A stretch of DNA of 64,000 bases, taken from positions 35,188,576-35,252,575 of the forward strand of contig OZ020593.1 in the NCBI GenBank assembly GCA_963971535.1, written 5' to 3'. The notes under the pieces were generated by a model, which was not told where the DNA came from, did not search any database, and saw nothing but the letters and a program-made list of their open reading frames with translations. Position numbers and translations under genes: made by a program. This DNA comes from Notolepis coatsorum. Lineage: Eukaryota > Chordata > Actinopteri > Aulopiformes > Paralepididae. Positions 1 through 9,280 of this stretch are shown piece after piece (positions within the stretch are counted from its first letter, which is position 1; every line of letters starts with the position of its first letter).

Positions 1-110
1 CACTCGACCCATTGGCACAGTGGGGGAGATTATGCTCTCACCAGAGGAGCTAGATCTTAGATCTAAGGATCTTTAATCCTTCAGTGAAATATTAATGAAT
101 ATACATTACA
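1..110. repeat. Duplicated repeat, copy without SINE
   Basis: This stretch matches 1750-2203 on both sides of the SINE there. Shared blocks are the CCCATTGGCACAGTGGGG stretch ending at CTCACCA, and the AGATCTTAGATCTAAGG block that follows. Here the two blocks are separated by only about 8 bases. It therefore serves as the unfilled version of the site. The repeat is not assigned to a family. Confidence 0.75.
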
Positions 111-399
111 ATCCCCATGTTGACATTATTCAATATGTCAATAATAATAATAATTCATTAATGGACCTGGGCCCTGTTTCTCGTACCTGGTTCAACTAAG
201 TCGATCAAGATGTCATTATCCAGATTCAGTTAACCCGATGTTCGAAGCCGGGATTTTCCTGTTCCTCGAAGGTGGATTCAGTCTCGTTAACTCGATTCAG
301 ACTTGAGACTCAGGCTAAGTGCGCGCGGCCGCTTTAGGTGAAAAGCCAGCACGTATCGATGGCAGAGATCCTGATTCTCTAACGGCATTGATTGATTAA

Positions 400-455
400 T
401 TGATTTAAGACTTTATTGACAGATTGCAATACGGCTCAATCGCCTCGCCGACAAG
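400..455 (-). repeat. LINE/SINE 3' tail fragment
   Basis: The complement ends in a CAATCAATCAA-type tail preceded by AATCTGTCAATAAAG. This is a degraded copy of the tail repeat also seen at 7100-7325, 9371-9499, 9584-9663, 14870-15063 and 46785-46960. Confidence 0.5.
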
Positions 456-654
456 TTAAATGCGTTATCTATAGGCTAATTCTAAGTCCCTCATTACCTC
501 AATCAATCAGATTATATTTCTTTAAACTTGCCTGCTGGATTGAATAATCAAATGAGATCTTGCTAGCGAAAATAATTAGTTAAACTGTTATATAGAATTA
601 CGATACGGCTCTCTTACCCATTGATTGATGTATAGTCGATCTTTAACTTATCTC

Positions 655-725
655 CAATGTGGTCTAACGGGTTGTTCTTTTGACTTTCACGCAGACGACC
701 GGGGTTCGAGACCCTAGTCTTTTCC
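655..725 (+). other. tRNA-like sequence
   Basis: GGTCTAACGGG is followed about 40 bases later by GGGTTCGAGACCC, a good pol III B-box-like T-arm. The fold is not convincing as a working tRNA. It is best read as a tRNA-derived SINE head or decayed tRNA pseudogene inside the transposon. Confidence 0.35.
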
Positions 726-879
726 TTCTTTTTGCAATATAGGAATAATTCAATTTGGTGCACGTTGAGAGCTATATAAAGAATGACATCCTCAATGCAT
801 GTAGATTTATAATATTTTAACTTAAAACCAGGCTACTTTGTCGTATAATCATTAATATTATATTCAAAAAAATTATATT

Positions 880-952
880 GGAAACACGGGGTTTTGAACA
901 CCGGTCGCTGGGTTGGCAGGCTTGAGCACTACCGCTGCGCCACTGGAACAGA
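880..952 (-). other. tRNA-like sequence (minus strand)
   Basis: On the minus strand TGGCGCAGCGGTAGTGC (A-box-like) is followed by GTGTTCAAAACCC (B-box-like, one change from GGTTCAAANCC). It is probably a SINE head or tRNA pseudogene carried inside the 169-1544 element, not a functional tRNA. Confidence 0.4.
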
Positions 953-1570
953 TGGGATAAATTCATTGTTTATACATTAATGAACGAGAGACCCGTGTTT
1001 AGAATATTCTTTATTTTGAATGAAGTTTTATTTCTTTATCCTCATTCATTAATGTGACGTCAACGGCTCATTCAATTTCTCAAATCCGTCAAACAGCGCA
1101 TCTCATCAGACATCTTAATCCCAGTTACAATTAAAATAACCACGTCATAATGTGTACATCGCACCGAGCGAGCGCCACGGTATATATAACGTGCATTATT
1201 TAGGACAAAGTGAATTTAGTATCAGCATTTTGGGTCTATTTTACATTTCAAAAGCCCCCTCTGGAAGAATGGAGCATAAAAACGTAATTCAGAATGGTAT
1301 AATGCAGATCGTAGACTGTGGGAATAATTTCAGGAAACGGGCTGTCACTTTTTTGCGGGGGCGTGGCGATGGTTCAGGCTAACTTGAACTTAAACTCTGC
1401 TTTCGACCAGGCTCAAACTTTTGGATCTGTTGTCATGGTGATTTGGAAAATCCACGTACGGGGAATCGGAAAGTCCGGCTTAAGTCAGAATTACCCGAAA
1501 GTTATCCGGCTAACTCAGTTATCCAGGTACGAGGAACGGGGCCCTGGACCTGTCGATTATCAACCATTAA

Positions 1571-1680
1571 CACTATGGTCGCCAAAAACGCCTTACCACG
1601 TCATTCTCCGCCATGCTCATTCTGCCAAAGACGCCGTACCACGTCTTTGATATCAATATTTCAAAAATCTGTGATCGCCT
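1571..1680. mobile_element. piggyBac-like element, terminal fragment
   Basis: A TTAA at 1567-1570 is followed by CACTATGGTCGCC. The next 100 bases match the ends of the elements at 22541-23469 and 15264-16219, including the GCCATGCTCATTC and TCAATATTTCAAAAATCTGT blocks. The other end is missing. Confidence 0.6.
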
Positions 1681-1749
1681 GTGGTTGTAGGACGATATAG
1701 CCAAGCATTAGGTCACACAGGTCATCAGGTCAGAGTATTTCTGGGTTGG

Positions 1750-2203
1750 TCACTCGCCCCATTGGCACAGTGGGGGAGATTATGCTCTCACCACGTGGGG
1801 CGGCGTGGCTCAGGGGTAGAGCGGGGCGTCCAATGATCGAAGGGTTGGTGGTTCGAATCCCGCTCAAGCCCATGTCCATCCCACTGCCGTTGTGTCCTTG
1901 GGCAAGACACTTAACCTACTTGCCTCGTATGCATGTGAATGAATGTTGGTGGTGGTCGGAGGGGCCGTAGGCGATGATTATTCGCCACGCTTCCGTGAGT
2001 CTGCCTCAGGGCAGCTCTGGCTGCAATTGTAGCTTACCACCACCGGTATGACTGTGTATGAACGAATAATGGACTCTGTGAAGCGCTCTGAGTCAGAGAA
2101 GAGCGCTATATAAATCCAATCCATTATTATTATTATTATTATTAGATCTTAGATCTAAGGATCTGTAATCCTTCAGTGAAATATTAATGAATAAACATTA
2201 CAC
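1750..2203. repeat. Duplicated repeat, copy carrying a SINE
   Basis: The left part (1750-1797) and right part (2144-2203) match positions 1-110. The SINE at about 1798-2143 separates them. Confidence 0.75.
1798..2143 (+). mobile_element. tRNA-derived fish SINE with L2-type tail
   Basis: The head contains TGGCTCAGGGGTAGAGC (A box) and GGTTCGAATCCC (B box), the internal pol III promoter of a tRNA-derived SINE. The body includes the CCTTGGGCAAGACACTTAACC block and a CAGGGCAGCTCTGGCTGCAA block, both familiar from teleost SINEs. The 3' end reads AGCGCTATATAAATCC and then (ATT)n. The same AGCGCTATATAAAT plus (ATT)n end closes the intact L2 LINE at 47397-51757 on its sense strand, so this SINE was probably moved by L2 machinery. 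It has no coding capacity. Confidence 0.85.
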
Positions 2204-2457
2204 CAGTCCTACTGTATGGATGTGAAACATGGAAGATGAACAAGGGAGACAACAAATCAGTCAACGTGTTCCATAACAGATGCCTCAGAATAATCCTCAG
2301 AACAACATATCAATGACTTGGGCACCAGAAGGGAAAGGAAGAAAAGGAAGACCAAAGACTACCTGGAGACGCACAGTAGAGAAAGAAAGAAAGGAGGCAG
2401 GGTGGAGCTCATGGCCTGAAGCAAGAACAGCAGCTGACGGGAGAAGTGGAAACGCTA
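2201..2457 (+). pseudogene. Non-LTR reverse transcriptase C-terminal fragment
   Basis: One frame (2201-2310) encodes VLLYGCETWKMNKGDN and FHNRCLRIILR, the post-RT segment common in LINE polymerases. It jumps directly to TWAPEGKGRKGRPKTTWRRT (about 2315-2376) in another frame. The roughly 50 residues that normally lie between are missing, so this is an internally deleted, frame-broken remnant. It has no start and no upstream RT domain. It lies on the opposite strand to the L2 fragment that follows. Confidence 0.7.
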
Positions 2458-2990
2458 ATAATAATATAATAATAGATTTCATTTGTAATGCGCTTTACAG
2501 TTGCGGGGCAACTCTCAGAGCGCTACAGTTAAAGGGACTTAAAAGCTAACGAGAATAAAGGAAAGAAAGAATATAAAAATAGGCAAGACTAAAACATAAA
2601 ATAGCAGAGAAACATAGAATAATAAAACTGATAAAATAAATTGGTAAAAGAACATAAAATGTGTGGAGCAAAAAATTTGATAAAAGGTCAACAGAAGGCT
2701 CTACTAAAAAGGTGGGTTTTGAGGCCTTTCTTAAAAACGTCCACAGTCTGTGGTGCTCTCAGGTAGTCAGGGAGAGCATTCCACAGACTGGGAGCAGAGG
2801 AGCAAAAAGCCCGATCTCCCATAGTGCATAGATTTGTCCTTGGGCGCTGGAGGAGGTTTGCCTGGCCAGAGCGGAGATGTCGAGAGGAGGAGTAAGGGGT
2901 GATGAGTTCTTTGAGGTATAGGGGGGCGTTTCCGTAGAGGCATTTGTGGGTGAGCAGGGAGACGCTCTGTGAAGGCCTTATGTGCCACTA
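2457..2990 (-). pseudogene. L2-type LINE, 3' fragment
   Basis: On the minus strand the upper part encodes the end of an L2-type ORF2. The order of motifs matches the intact element at 47639-51067: IGLFAPLLPVCGMLSL corresponds to the GDRAF..APRLWNSLP segment, and a short basic tail follows. A 3' UTR and a (TTA)n-like tail lie at 2457-2480. The 5' part is absent and the frame is interrupted. Confidence 0.7.
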
Positions 2991-3018
2991 GGCACGAAGT
3001 GGATCGGTAACAGGTAAC

Positions 3019-3021
<3 letters not shown>

Positions 3022-3050
<29 letters not shown>
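3022..3050. repeat. (TG)n microsatellite
   Basis: An uninterrupted TG dinucleotide run of about 14 units. Confidence 0.95.
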
Positions 3051-3053
<3 letters not shown>

Positions 3054-3467
3054 TGCCATTCTGGCACCCCTATTCCTCTTGCTCAGTGTTGGTAGGTCAG
3101 GGTTCAGGTGTGTCCCGGCATCATTCCTGCACCACTGATTGGTTGCCAGCAAGCAATTCGATTTCATGCCAAATTAACTAATTTGTTAGTCCAGGGAATT
3201 TGTGGTAAACTAGACCAGGTCGATGTCCTCGACCTGTGACCATAGCAGCACAACTCTCCTTCTCTAGGCACACAGGTGGGCCTGATCAACTCATCTAAGC
3301 CTTGAGTAATACATTGAAGTTAAGTTTATTTGATCTGGACATTACAGTAGCATTAGATTTATGCACAAAAGACCAGATGCACTAAGTTTAGTGTTTGTAG
3401 TGAAACGCTCATTTACAACACCCGTCCACAGGAGGCTTTTATAGAAAAGTTCAAATGATATATATCA
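3051..3467. other. No recognised feature
   Basis: No frame, inverted repeat or family match is visible here. The stretch separates L2 debris from a hAT fragment. Confidence 0.5.
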
Positions 3468-4145
3468 GGGGTCAGCAACCTTTTTGACATGAAGTGCCAG
3501 TTTGAAATATAGTTGTAACTAGTGTGCCTGTGCCATATCAACAATATTCCATGCATCGTAAATTCTTTTTCTCATAATCAGGTATTTTTAATGATAATTT
3601 ATTATCTGGGAGCTGTAGTTGGTCACTTTAAGCTGCACACCGGAGCATCTTTTAATCCAGCTGTTTGCTGTTCTGATATTTTCTGACATTTCGTTGATGC
3701 GTCGCTCGACACTTCAAGCTGACATGGGGATATCTTTTATCCTTGATTTGATTGTCTCTTTGTTTGGCAAGCCTTCAAACTAAACATCTGAGCTACAGAG
3801 AAAAGCCTCCTTGATATACTCGCCATCAGTGAATGGCTTTCCACATTTCGCGATGCAATGAGCAATGTGATAGCTTGCTTCAGTTGCGTGGTTTTTAGCA
3901 GTCGTGAACACTTTGAGGGTGCTGGCTTGCTTTCCATACCTGGCCACGGCACGTTTAATCGATCTTAACTTTTTTGATGCTTCGTCTCAAAATGGCGTTT
4001 CACACCTGACGTTCTGCAAACTACATTTTCTAAACATAAAGTACACACAGCACGGTCCTTCTGATACACAAACCCGTAGTCGTCTGTCCACGAGGGCTGG
4101 AATGCCCGAATTTCCTTTGCTTTAACTTTAACTATCTCTCTCATG
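3468..4145 (-). pseudogene. hAT element fragment with GTF2IRD2-like coding
   Basis: The left end starts with CAGGGGTCAGCAACC, a typical hAT terminus, and its first 130 bases recur at 57808-57935. On the minus strand from about 4145 to 3740 the broken frames encode a BED-type region (FMFRKCSLQNVRC), then KNHATEASYHIAHCIAKCGK, DGEYIKEAFLCSSDV and a FEGLPNKETIKSRI-like segment. I associate this series with GTF2IRD2-like hAT transposases. At least one frameshift and one stop interrupt it. The catalytic core and dimerisation domain are absent. Confidence 0.65.
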
Positions 4146-4435
4146 GTTGTTGCGGCCTAGCTCACTAGCCGAAGCCTGTCCTGTTAGCCGGTAGCTATCT
4201 GTTCTATTAGCCAAAGCTAGCTCTCCTCGTGGCTGCTTGCCCTCCAGGCCCGGAGGAGGCTGGAGCTCTATCCTGTCTGGCTGCTATCCAACACCCTTCT
4301 GTCTCTTTTACCGGAAGAATACCAGCTATAAAGTATATAGCATACATATGACTGTATATGTCAGGGGTGGCCAACCCGCGGCTCGCGAGCCGCATGCGGC
4401 TCTCTGCCCATCAATGTGTGGCTCTTCCATCCATA

Positions 4436-4441
<6 letters not shown>

Positions 4442-4479
<38 letters not shown>

Positions 4480-4500
4480 TTACCTTTTTTTTTTTATGTC
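4442..4500. repeat. (AT)n and T-rich simple repeat
   Basis: An AT dinucleotide tract is followed by a run of T inside the hAT element. Confidence 0.9.
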
Positions 4501-5364
4501 ACTCATTCCATAAGGATGTAGAATAAACATTTACAATTTTCTTTTTAATGGTCCATTTGCATGTTCTTGGTATCTGAATCTAGGGACATATATGGATCAG
4601 TGTCAGAAATAGTGTGTCTGTTACTAGGCTTGAGTAAATTGTAATGAACCAAAGGAGAATATCAATTCTATTTAAAAAAAATTATCTTTGACTGTGAATA
4701 ACACCATGCTAAAATTGACCAGACCTGAAAAATCTAAGCAAATGAATAAAGGGAAGATGATTAAACAGAAGGTTTTGTAGATACAGTACTGAATTCTGCC
4801 ATCTTTTTTATAATGTAAATTTCTCCACCATTTTTCATCATATTGCAACACAGTTTTTTGCAAGACGTTCACAGAAAGGTAGAGAAACTAACTGCGTTCC
4901 GTTTTATGGCAATAACGTTCAGGTTTGTGGGAGATAATCCCAAAAAATAAGAGAAATTAAAAAGTAAATTCAGAAGTCAGATGATTGACAGGGGCTGGTG
5001 TGAGCTGGGTAGGGTAGTTTTTCTAAATTTGAAAGCCCTGAGTCTCTTCCTTCAAAAGACTACACTCACTTTTGGATGTGCCACTTCCTCCTGTCAATAT
5101 GCGCCGGTTTCCGACTCAATGCCCTGAGATTTCTATAATCTTATATTTCACTAATAACAGTTAAAATAATTGGTAAACAAACGTAATGCTGAAAATATAC
5201 ACTTTTACTGTATATCTCGGGCTTAAGAGGTTAACCCTGTGAGGCCCAAATTAAAAAGACATTAGCAACTTCAGAGGCCAGAGGGTGGGACATATAAACA
5301 CATTTACTATCAAATAGCATTGTGAGGCTGAACAACAGGACCAATTGACTATACATGTGCTTAA

Positions 5365-5782
5365 AGGGGAACTATCTTATAAATGGCCTTTTTCAGTGTT
5401 TACCATTGTTTCTTAGCTATGTGGACTTATATTAATAGGATCTATGTCTCTAATTCTCATATTGGCGCATTCTTCCAATTCTCCTCTCACAATATTCACC
5501 CTCACTGAACTGAGTCATCTGAAAATGTGCTGTGATGTCAGAGATTTCTCAGCTGCATAATAATGTGGCAGTTGATGTGGCAGTTGGCACCAGGCCACAC
5601 AGTGGTTGGAGCCCAGCCTCAAAACGGCTTAAGATCTTGAGTTAGAAAAATGCGGTTTTTAGTACTTGATTAGAAATACAAAACAATGCATTTTTTTTGA
5701 AAAAAACCTAGGTGTTCCATAGACTCACAGGAATTGTGTAAAAGTGCCCAAATAGTGAAAGAAATAGTAAAACAGTTCCCCT
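5365..5782. mobile_element. TTAA-flanked MITE, Kolobok-type ends (copy 1)
   Basis: The element starts AGGGGAACTATCTTATAAAT and ends CAGTTCCCCT, with TTAA on both sides (5361-5364 and 5783-5786). TTAA target sites with AGGG termini fit Kolobok elements; piggyBac ends are CCC- or CACT-like. The interior (418 bp) is non-coding. It is closely related to 24035-24453 and more distantly to 31378-32232. Confidence 0.75.
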
Positions 5783-6244
5783 TTAACATTTTTTAAATAA
5801 ACATTATTTTTTTAAATGGCTAAAAGTGATTTTGTAATTTTGCAACCGTGGGTCTCACACAGGGTACTTTTAACCCTGTGAGGCCCAAATAAAAAAGACA
5901 TTAGCAACTTCAGAGGCCAGAGGGTGAGACCTATAAACACATGAAGGGTGCCGTGACTGAAATAAAAGGTTGAGAAACGCTGGTATATGGTGTGGCTCTT
6001 TGTGGTACCACAGTAATTTTTGTGGCTCTTAGTCTCTGACTGGTTGGCCACCCCTGGTATATGTAATAATAACAATGTATAGAGTTTGCTTAATTTATAT
6101 TTTCATGACACATGGGCCTCATGCATGAAGCGATATAAGAACAGATTTCGTTCTTAACTAGCATTTCCTCTTACTTTGTTCTTACCTGGGATTCAGCAAA
6201 GTTTTCTTATTGTTGCTTTTTTCTCAGGCAAGAACAAATTATAA

Positions 6245-6660
6245 GAGTGGTCGAGCACCAGCTTGGCTGGCCGTTCACACTAATACAATTGGCAGTATTA
6301 GAGGGTGGGAGAAGCTGGCGGGGTGGGTCCGGGTCGTTGTAAACAGCGATTCCTACAGTTCGGTCGGGGCGCCTGCTAAGAGCGGATAGGATCTAAGTGG
6401 GGTAGTGTGATCCTTCCACACGCTACGCCCTCTCAGTGAGAATCCGCGCTTCCAGGTGAAAAGAAGCAGTTGATTGCCTAGACGTGTGTCGGAGGAAGCA
6501 CGTGATAGCCTCCACTCTCCCAGACCGACTGTGGGGGGTAAGTGCGCAGCGACCAGGAAGGGGATTGGGAATTGGCATAACGACTAACATTGGGATGGGA
6601 GAAAAATCTGAGGAAAAAGGAGGGGGAAAAAGATCAATAAAAAATAAAAATAAAATAAGT
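6245..6660 (+). mobile_element. SINE of the GTCGTTCA family, 5'-truncated copy
   Basis: The copy starts in the GGCCGTTCACACTAATAC block and runs through the GGGTCGTTGTAAACAGCGA block to an A-rich tail after GGGATGGGAGAAAAAT. Fuller copies with a tRNA-like head are at 10860-11345 and 61288-61440; a diverged copy is at 17305-17735. Confidence 0.7.
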
Positions 6661-6751
6661 GGTCGAGACTAGAGTGGTCATGACATTTATGACATGACAT
6701 ACAGATATGCAGTACTGTATACGTAGCATATAATGCATATTTAGAGATCGT

Positions 6752-6850
6752 CTATATCAGTGGTTCCCAAACTTCTGTTTTATGCGGACCACTAGATTGT
6801 TATCAAGAACATTTGCGGACCACCTCGTATGCAAACAGTAAAACATAAAT
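6752..6850. mobile_element. hAT terminal fragment
   Basis: The CAGTGGTTCCCAAACTTCTG start and the repeated GCGGACCAC phrase are typical of a widespread hAT terminus. The element is truncated and no partner end is seen nearby. Confidence 0.5.
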
Positions 6851-7099
6851 AAATAAACATCTGACTTAAACCCAGTAACACACAAGACCCTCTTCTTGGA
6901 CCAAGTAGGTTTCGTCGATAATCCAATGTACAGTTACCCCCACCCGCCTACCCATCCCCCCCACCCCACCACTTCCAATGTACAGTCCCCCACCCCACCT
7001 ACCCAACCCCCCCCCCCCTCCAATGTACAGTTTCTACATCAAATGTATATACTCTTTTTTATTTGTTTTACTCTTTTTGTATCACAAACAGTACTGTAT

Positions 7100-7325
7100 T
7101 TGTAGATCTGGTATGTCATAAATGTATAGATGTAGCAGTACTGTCTATCTGTATGTCATGTATGTCATATATGTTATGATGAATTGAAAATGGGGGACCC
7201 TGATGTAAACAAGATGAAAGTCTTTCTCTGGTCTCCATCCCTTTAACAATTGTGTGTATTGAGCTGTACTGTATTGTACCCATTCTGCAATCTGTTAATA
7301 CAATTTTCAATCAATCAATCAATCA
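7100..7325 (+). repeat. LINE/SINE 3' tail repeat, copy A
   Basis: A 3' segment containing GGGGGACCCTGATGTAAACA, then TTAACAATTG, ATTGAGCTGTACTG and CCCATTCTGCAATCTGTTAA, and ending in (CAAT)n. The family lacks coding here and seems to be the 3' end of a retroposon. Two short copies form the gaps in the Myb-like gene. Confidence 0.8.
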
Positions 7326-7917
7326 AGACCCGCGTCGCGGGCACTGCATTCCATTCTCAGAATGGATTTGAGAGAGATGTGTCATCCAGTTTGACTTGGA
7401 GCACGCACTGTACTATGCGCACTGCCAGTCATCAGGCTATATATGCGGAGATATTCAGACTAGATCTATTTGCAGAGCCAGATGAGTGGCAACCTGTGCG
7501 ATTGGCTCTTGACAACGCACAGTCATTGACAAAGCCTACAGTACTTTGCTGGAACGATTAATTTTGCACGTACTGTATACAGTACGTGTGTATGCGCGCA
7601 CTGCGGGCGGTGGCCATAAGCGTGCAACTAGCCAACTACTATTATATTACTATATTAATACAGTATATTCCACTATATAGCTATAGGTGCTGTATGATGA
7701 CAATACATTTGATTCCTATATAATTTTGATCCATCGCAAAGCGCTCCAGTGCTTGAATATAGCCGGGGGATCCGATGCGGACCCACGGCTCTCTCGTATT
7801 ATAATGAGCCCGCCAGGTGTGTCTCTGTATGCAAATGACTTGGGCGAGAACCCGCATCCAGTTTAGAATGAGTGGGATTCACCATTCAAAAAACCTGGGT
7901 AAAAACAGATTTGGACT
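7326..7917. other. No recognised feature
   Basis: No frame longer than about 100 codons, no recognisable domain and no terminal repeats. The sequence between the tail repeat and the next TTAA element is unassigned. Confidence 0.4.
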
Positions 7918-7921
7918 TTAA

Positions 7922-8817
7922 CACTTTCAGAGCCCAAGCTTAATCTTGATTTACCGGTTGAATGCCCACCATCCACTTCAATGTTAGCGTTAAAAACGCC
8001 TAATCTATGTTTTAAATTATGTGTCTAATCTGCCCGTCGCTTATCAATGACTAGTTTTCCAGTCAACATTGTCGAAGCGGATTGTTTTTTTATCGATTCA
8101 TTTTCGTTTTATAGCATTTTGAAAAGCCCTCGTTTTCAAGGAAAATATAAATGTTCCATGATAAACGCCCTTTACTGGAATATTCTGGAATACACAAAAA
8201 CGTTGTAATTTTTCGGCCTATTTAGGAATCGTTTTCAAATAAACGCTAGATCATCGATAGTATATGTGTACGTATGCACGCTGGGGCCGCAAGCTGAAAA
8301 TTGATTCTCTGATTTCCTCAAAGCGATCGCGCACACAGAGACACATCACACATAGGGCAAACGCTTATATCTCAGCGAATACAACTCTGATTATCCCAAG
8401 ACTGGTAAAATAGATTCCTTACCTCAGATCAGATGTTCTCCAAAAAGGTCATTCCAATTCCTGATCGCCATTCCAAAAATCGATCACTACTGTCTACTAT
8501 CGATTGGCTACTGTGAATATATATTCCAGGCTGATTCCCGTCCCGCGATGACTTCCATGTTGAGCAGATGGCTTGCCTGCTCACGGAGCCAGCTGGCCCC
8601 GCCTCTACATATCACTGATCCCAGGTCAGTCTAAGCGACTGACGTTCAGTTACACAGGGAGACATAGGGGGCGCTTTTTTCCATTCTGAGCTGCTGGAGG
8701 AACTGCTGTACCAACGGGAGACTCTGTTGATGAAATATGAAATCAGATCGCGAATAAAAAGATTTAACGATAATACACGTCGTGGGCATTCAGGCATTGA
8801 GCTGATAAAACGTCACC
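7922..8817. mobile_element. piggyBac-like element, 3' end damaged
   Basis: TTAA (7918-7921) is followed by CACTTTCAGAGCCC. The body matches the complete element at 53518-54441 over most of its length, including GCCCACCATCCACTTCAATG-like and AAGCGGATTGTTTTTTTATC blocks. The minus strand has a GGTAAG splice-donor-like site near 8415-8420. The terminal block is lost near a 21-base G run at 8820-8841. Confidence 0.75.
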
Positions 8818-9235
8818 GTGGGGGGGGGGGGGGGGGGGGGGTGTCGCCGCCGCCAGATGATTTCCAATTTTTTTTTTTTATGCAGTCAGGTCACTGAACT
8901 TAGAAGCAGGCCAGGCCAGTGGGTCTCATTCCTGAAGAATTTCCAAAGAATTATTTTGGAAGACTTATCTTGGAACCGACTGAGACAGAATCAATGGGTC
9001 TCATTCCCGAAAATCTTTCAAAGATATATTCTGGAAGACTTATCTTGGAACCACTGAGACATAATCTATGACAAGTACACTCTGAGTCCTGAACGTGCTG
9101 GCAATATGTCTTAAGTGGCTGAAACGGTCGCAGAAATGATATGATCTGATATCTGCTTGGAGAATGGCATTCTGTCGTAAACTCCAAAGCGCGTTCCCGT
9201 TCAGGTCATATGCATACAAACCACGCCCCCGACAG

Positions 9236-9246
9236 TCCTTATAAAG
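9236..9246 (+). promoter_or_regulatory. Candidate TATA box of the Myb-like gene
   Basis: CCTTATAAAG lies about 40 bases before the ATG at 9281. The equivalent block in unit B has CCTTATAAGG (about 14222). Position and conservation in both units support a core promoter, but this is inference. Confidence 0.4.
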
Positions 9247-9280
9247 CAGTCAATTGGGCAGTGTGCAAATCCTTGCTGAA

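Larger units (their letters stand above)
169..1544. mobile_element. Non-autonomous DNA transposon with 7-bp target duplication
   Basis: The ends are inverted repeats. The left end reads GGGCCCTGTTTCTCGTACC and the right end is the complement of GGGCCCCGTTCCTCGTACC; similarity fades further in. TGGACCT is present at 162-168 and at 1545-1551, a perfect 7-bp duplication. The 1.4-kb interior has no credible transposase frame. Two tRNA-like stretches lie inside. The terminal GGGCCC resembles some Harbinger ends, but 7-bp duplications fit Dada-type elements better, so the superfamily is left open. Confidence 0.7.
4362..6056. mobile_element. Non-autonomous hAT element with perfect 8-bp duplication
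   Basis: The ends are CAGGGGTGGCCAACCCGCGG and the complement of a matching GGTTGGCCACCCCTG. GTATATGT lies immediately outside both ends (4354-4361 and 6057-6064). An interior segment (about 4560-4870) is homologous, inverted, to the interior of another hAT at 38816-39375. A block at 5232-5300 is repeated at 5872-5943. A TTAA element (5365-5782) is nested between these two copies. No intact transposase frame remains. Confidence 0.85.

Noticed and set aside
655..952. Functional tRNA genes
   Set aside because: A and B boxes are present but I cannot draw a full cloverleaf with proper acceptor stems; they look like SINE heads or pseudogenes.
3737..3952. Independent small minus-strand gene
   Set aside because: It is one piece of the frame-broken hAT transposase-like remnant at 3468-4145.
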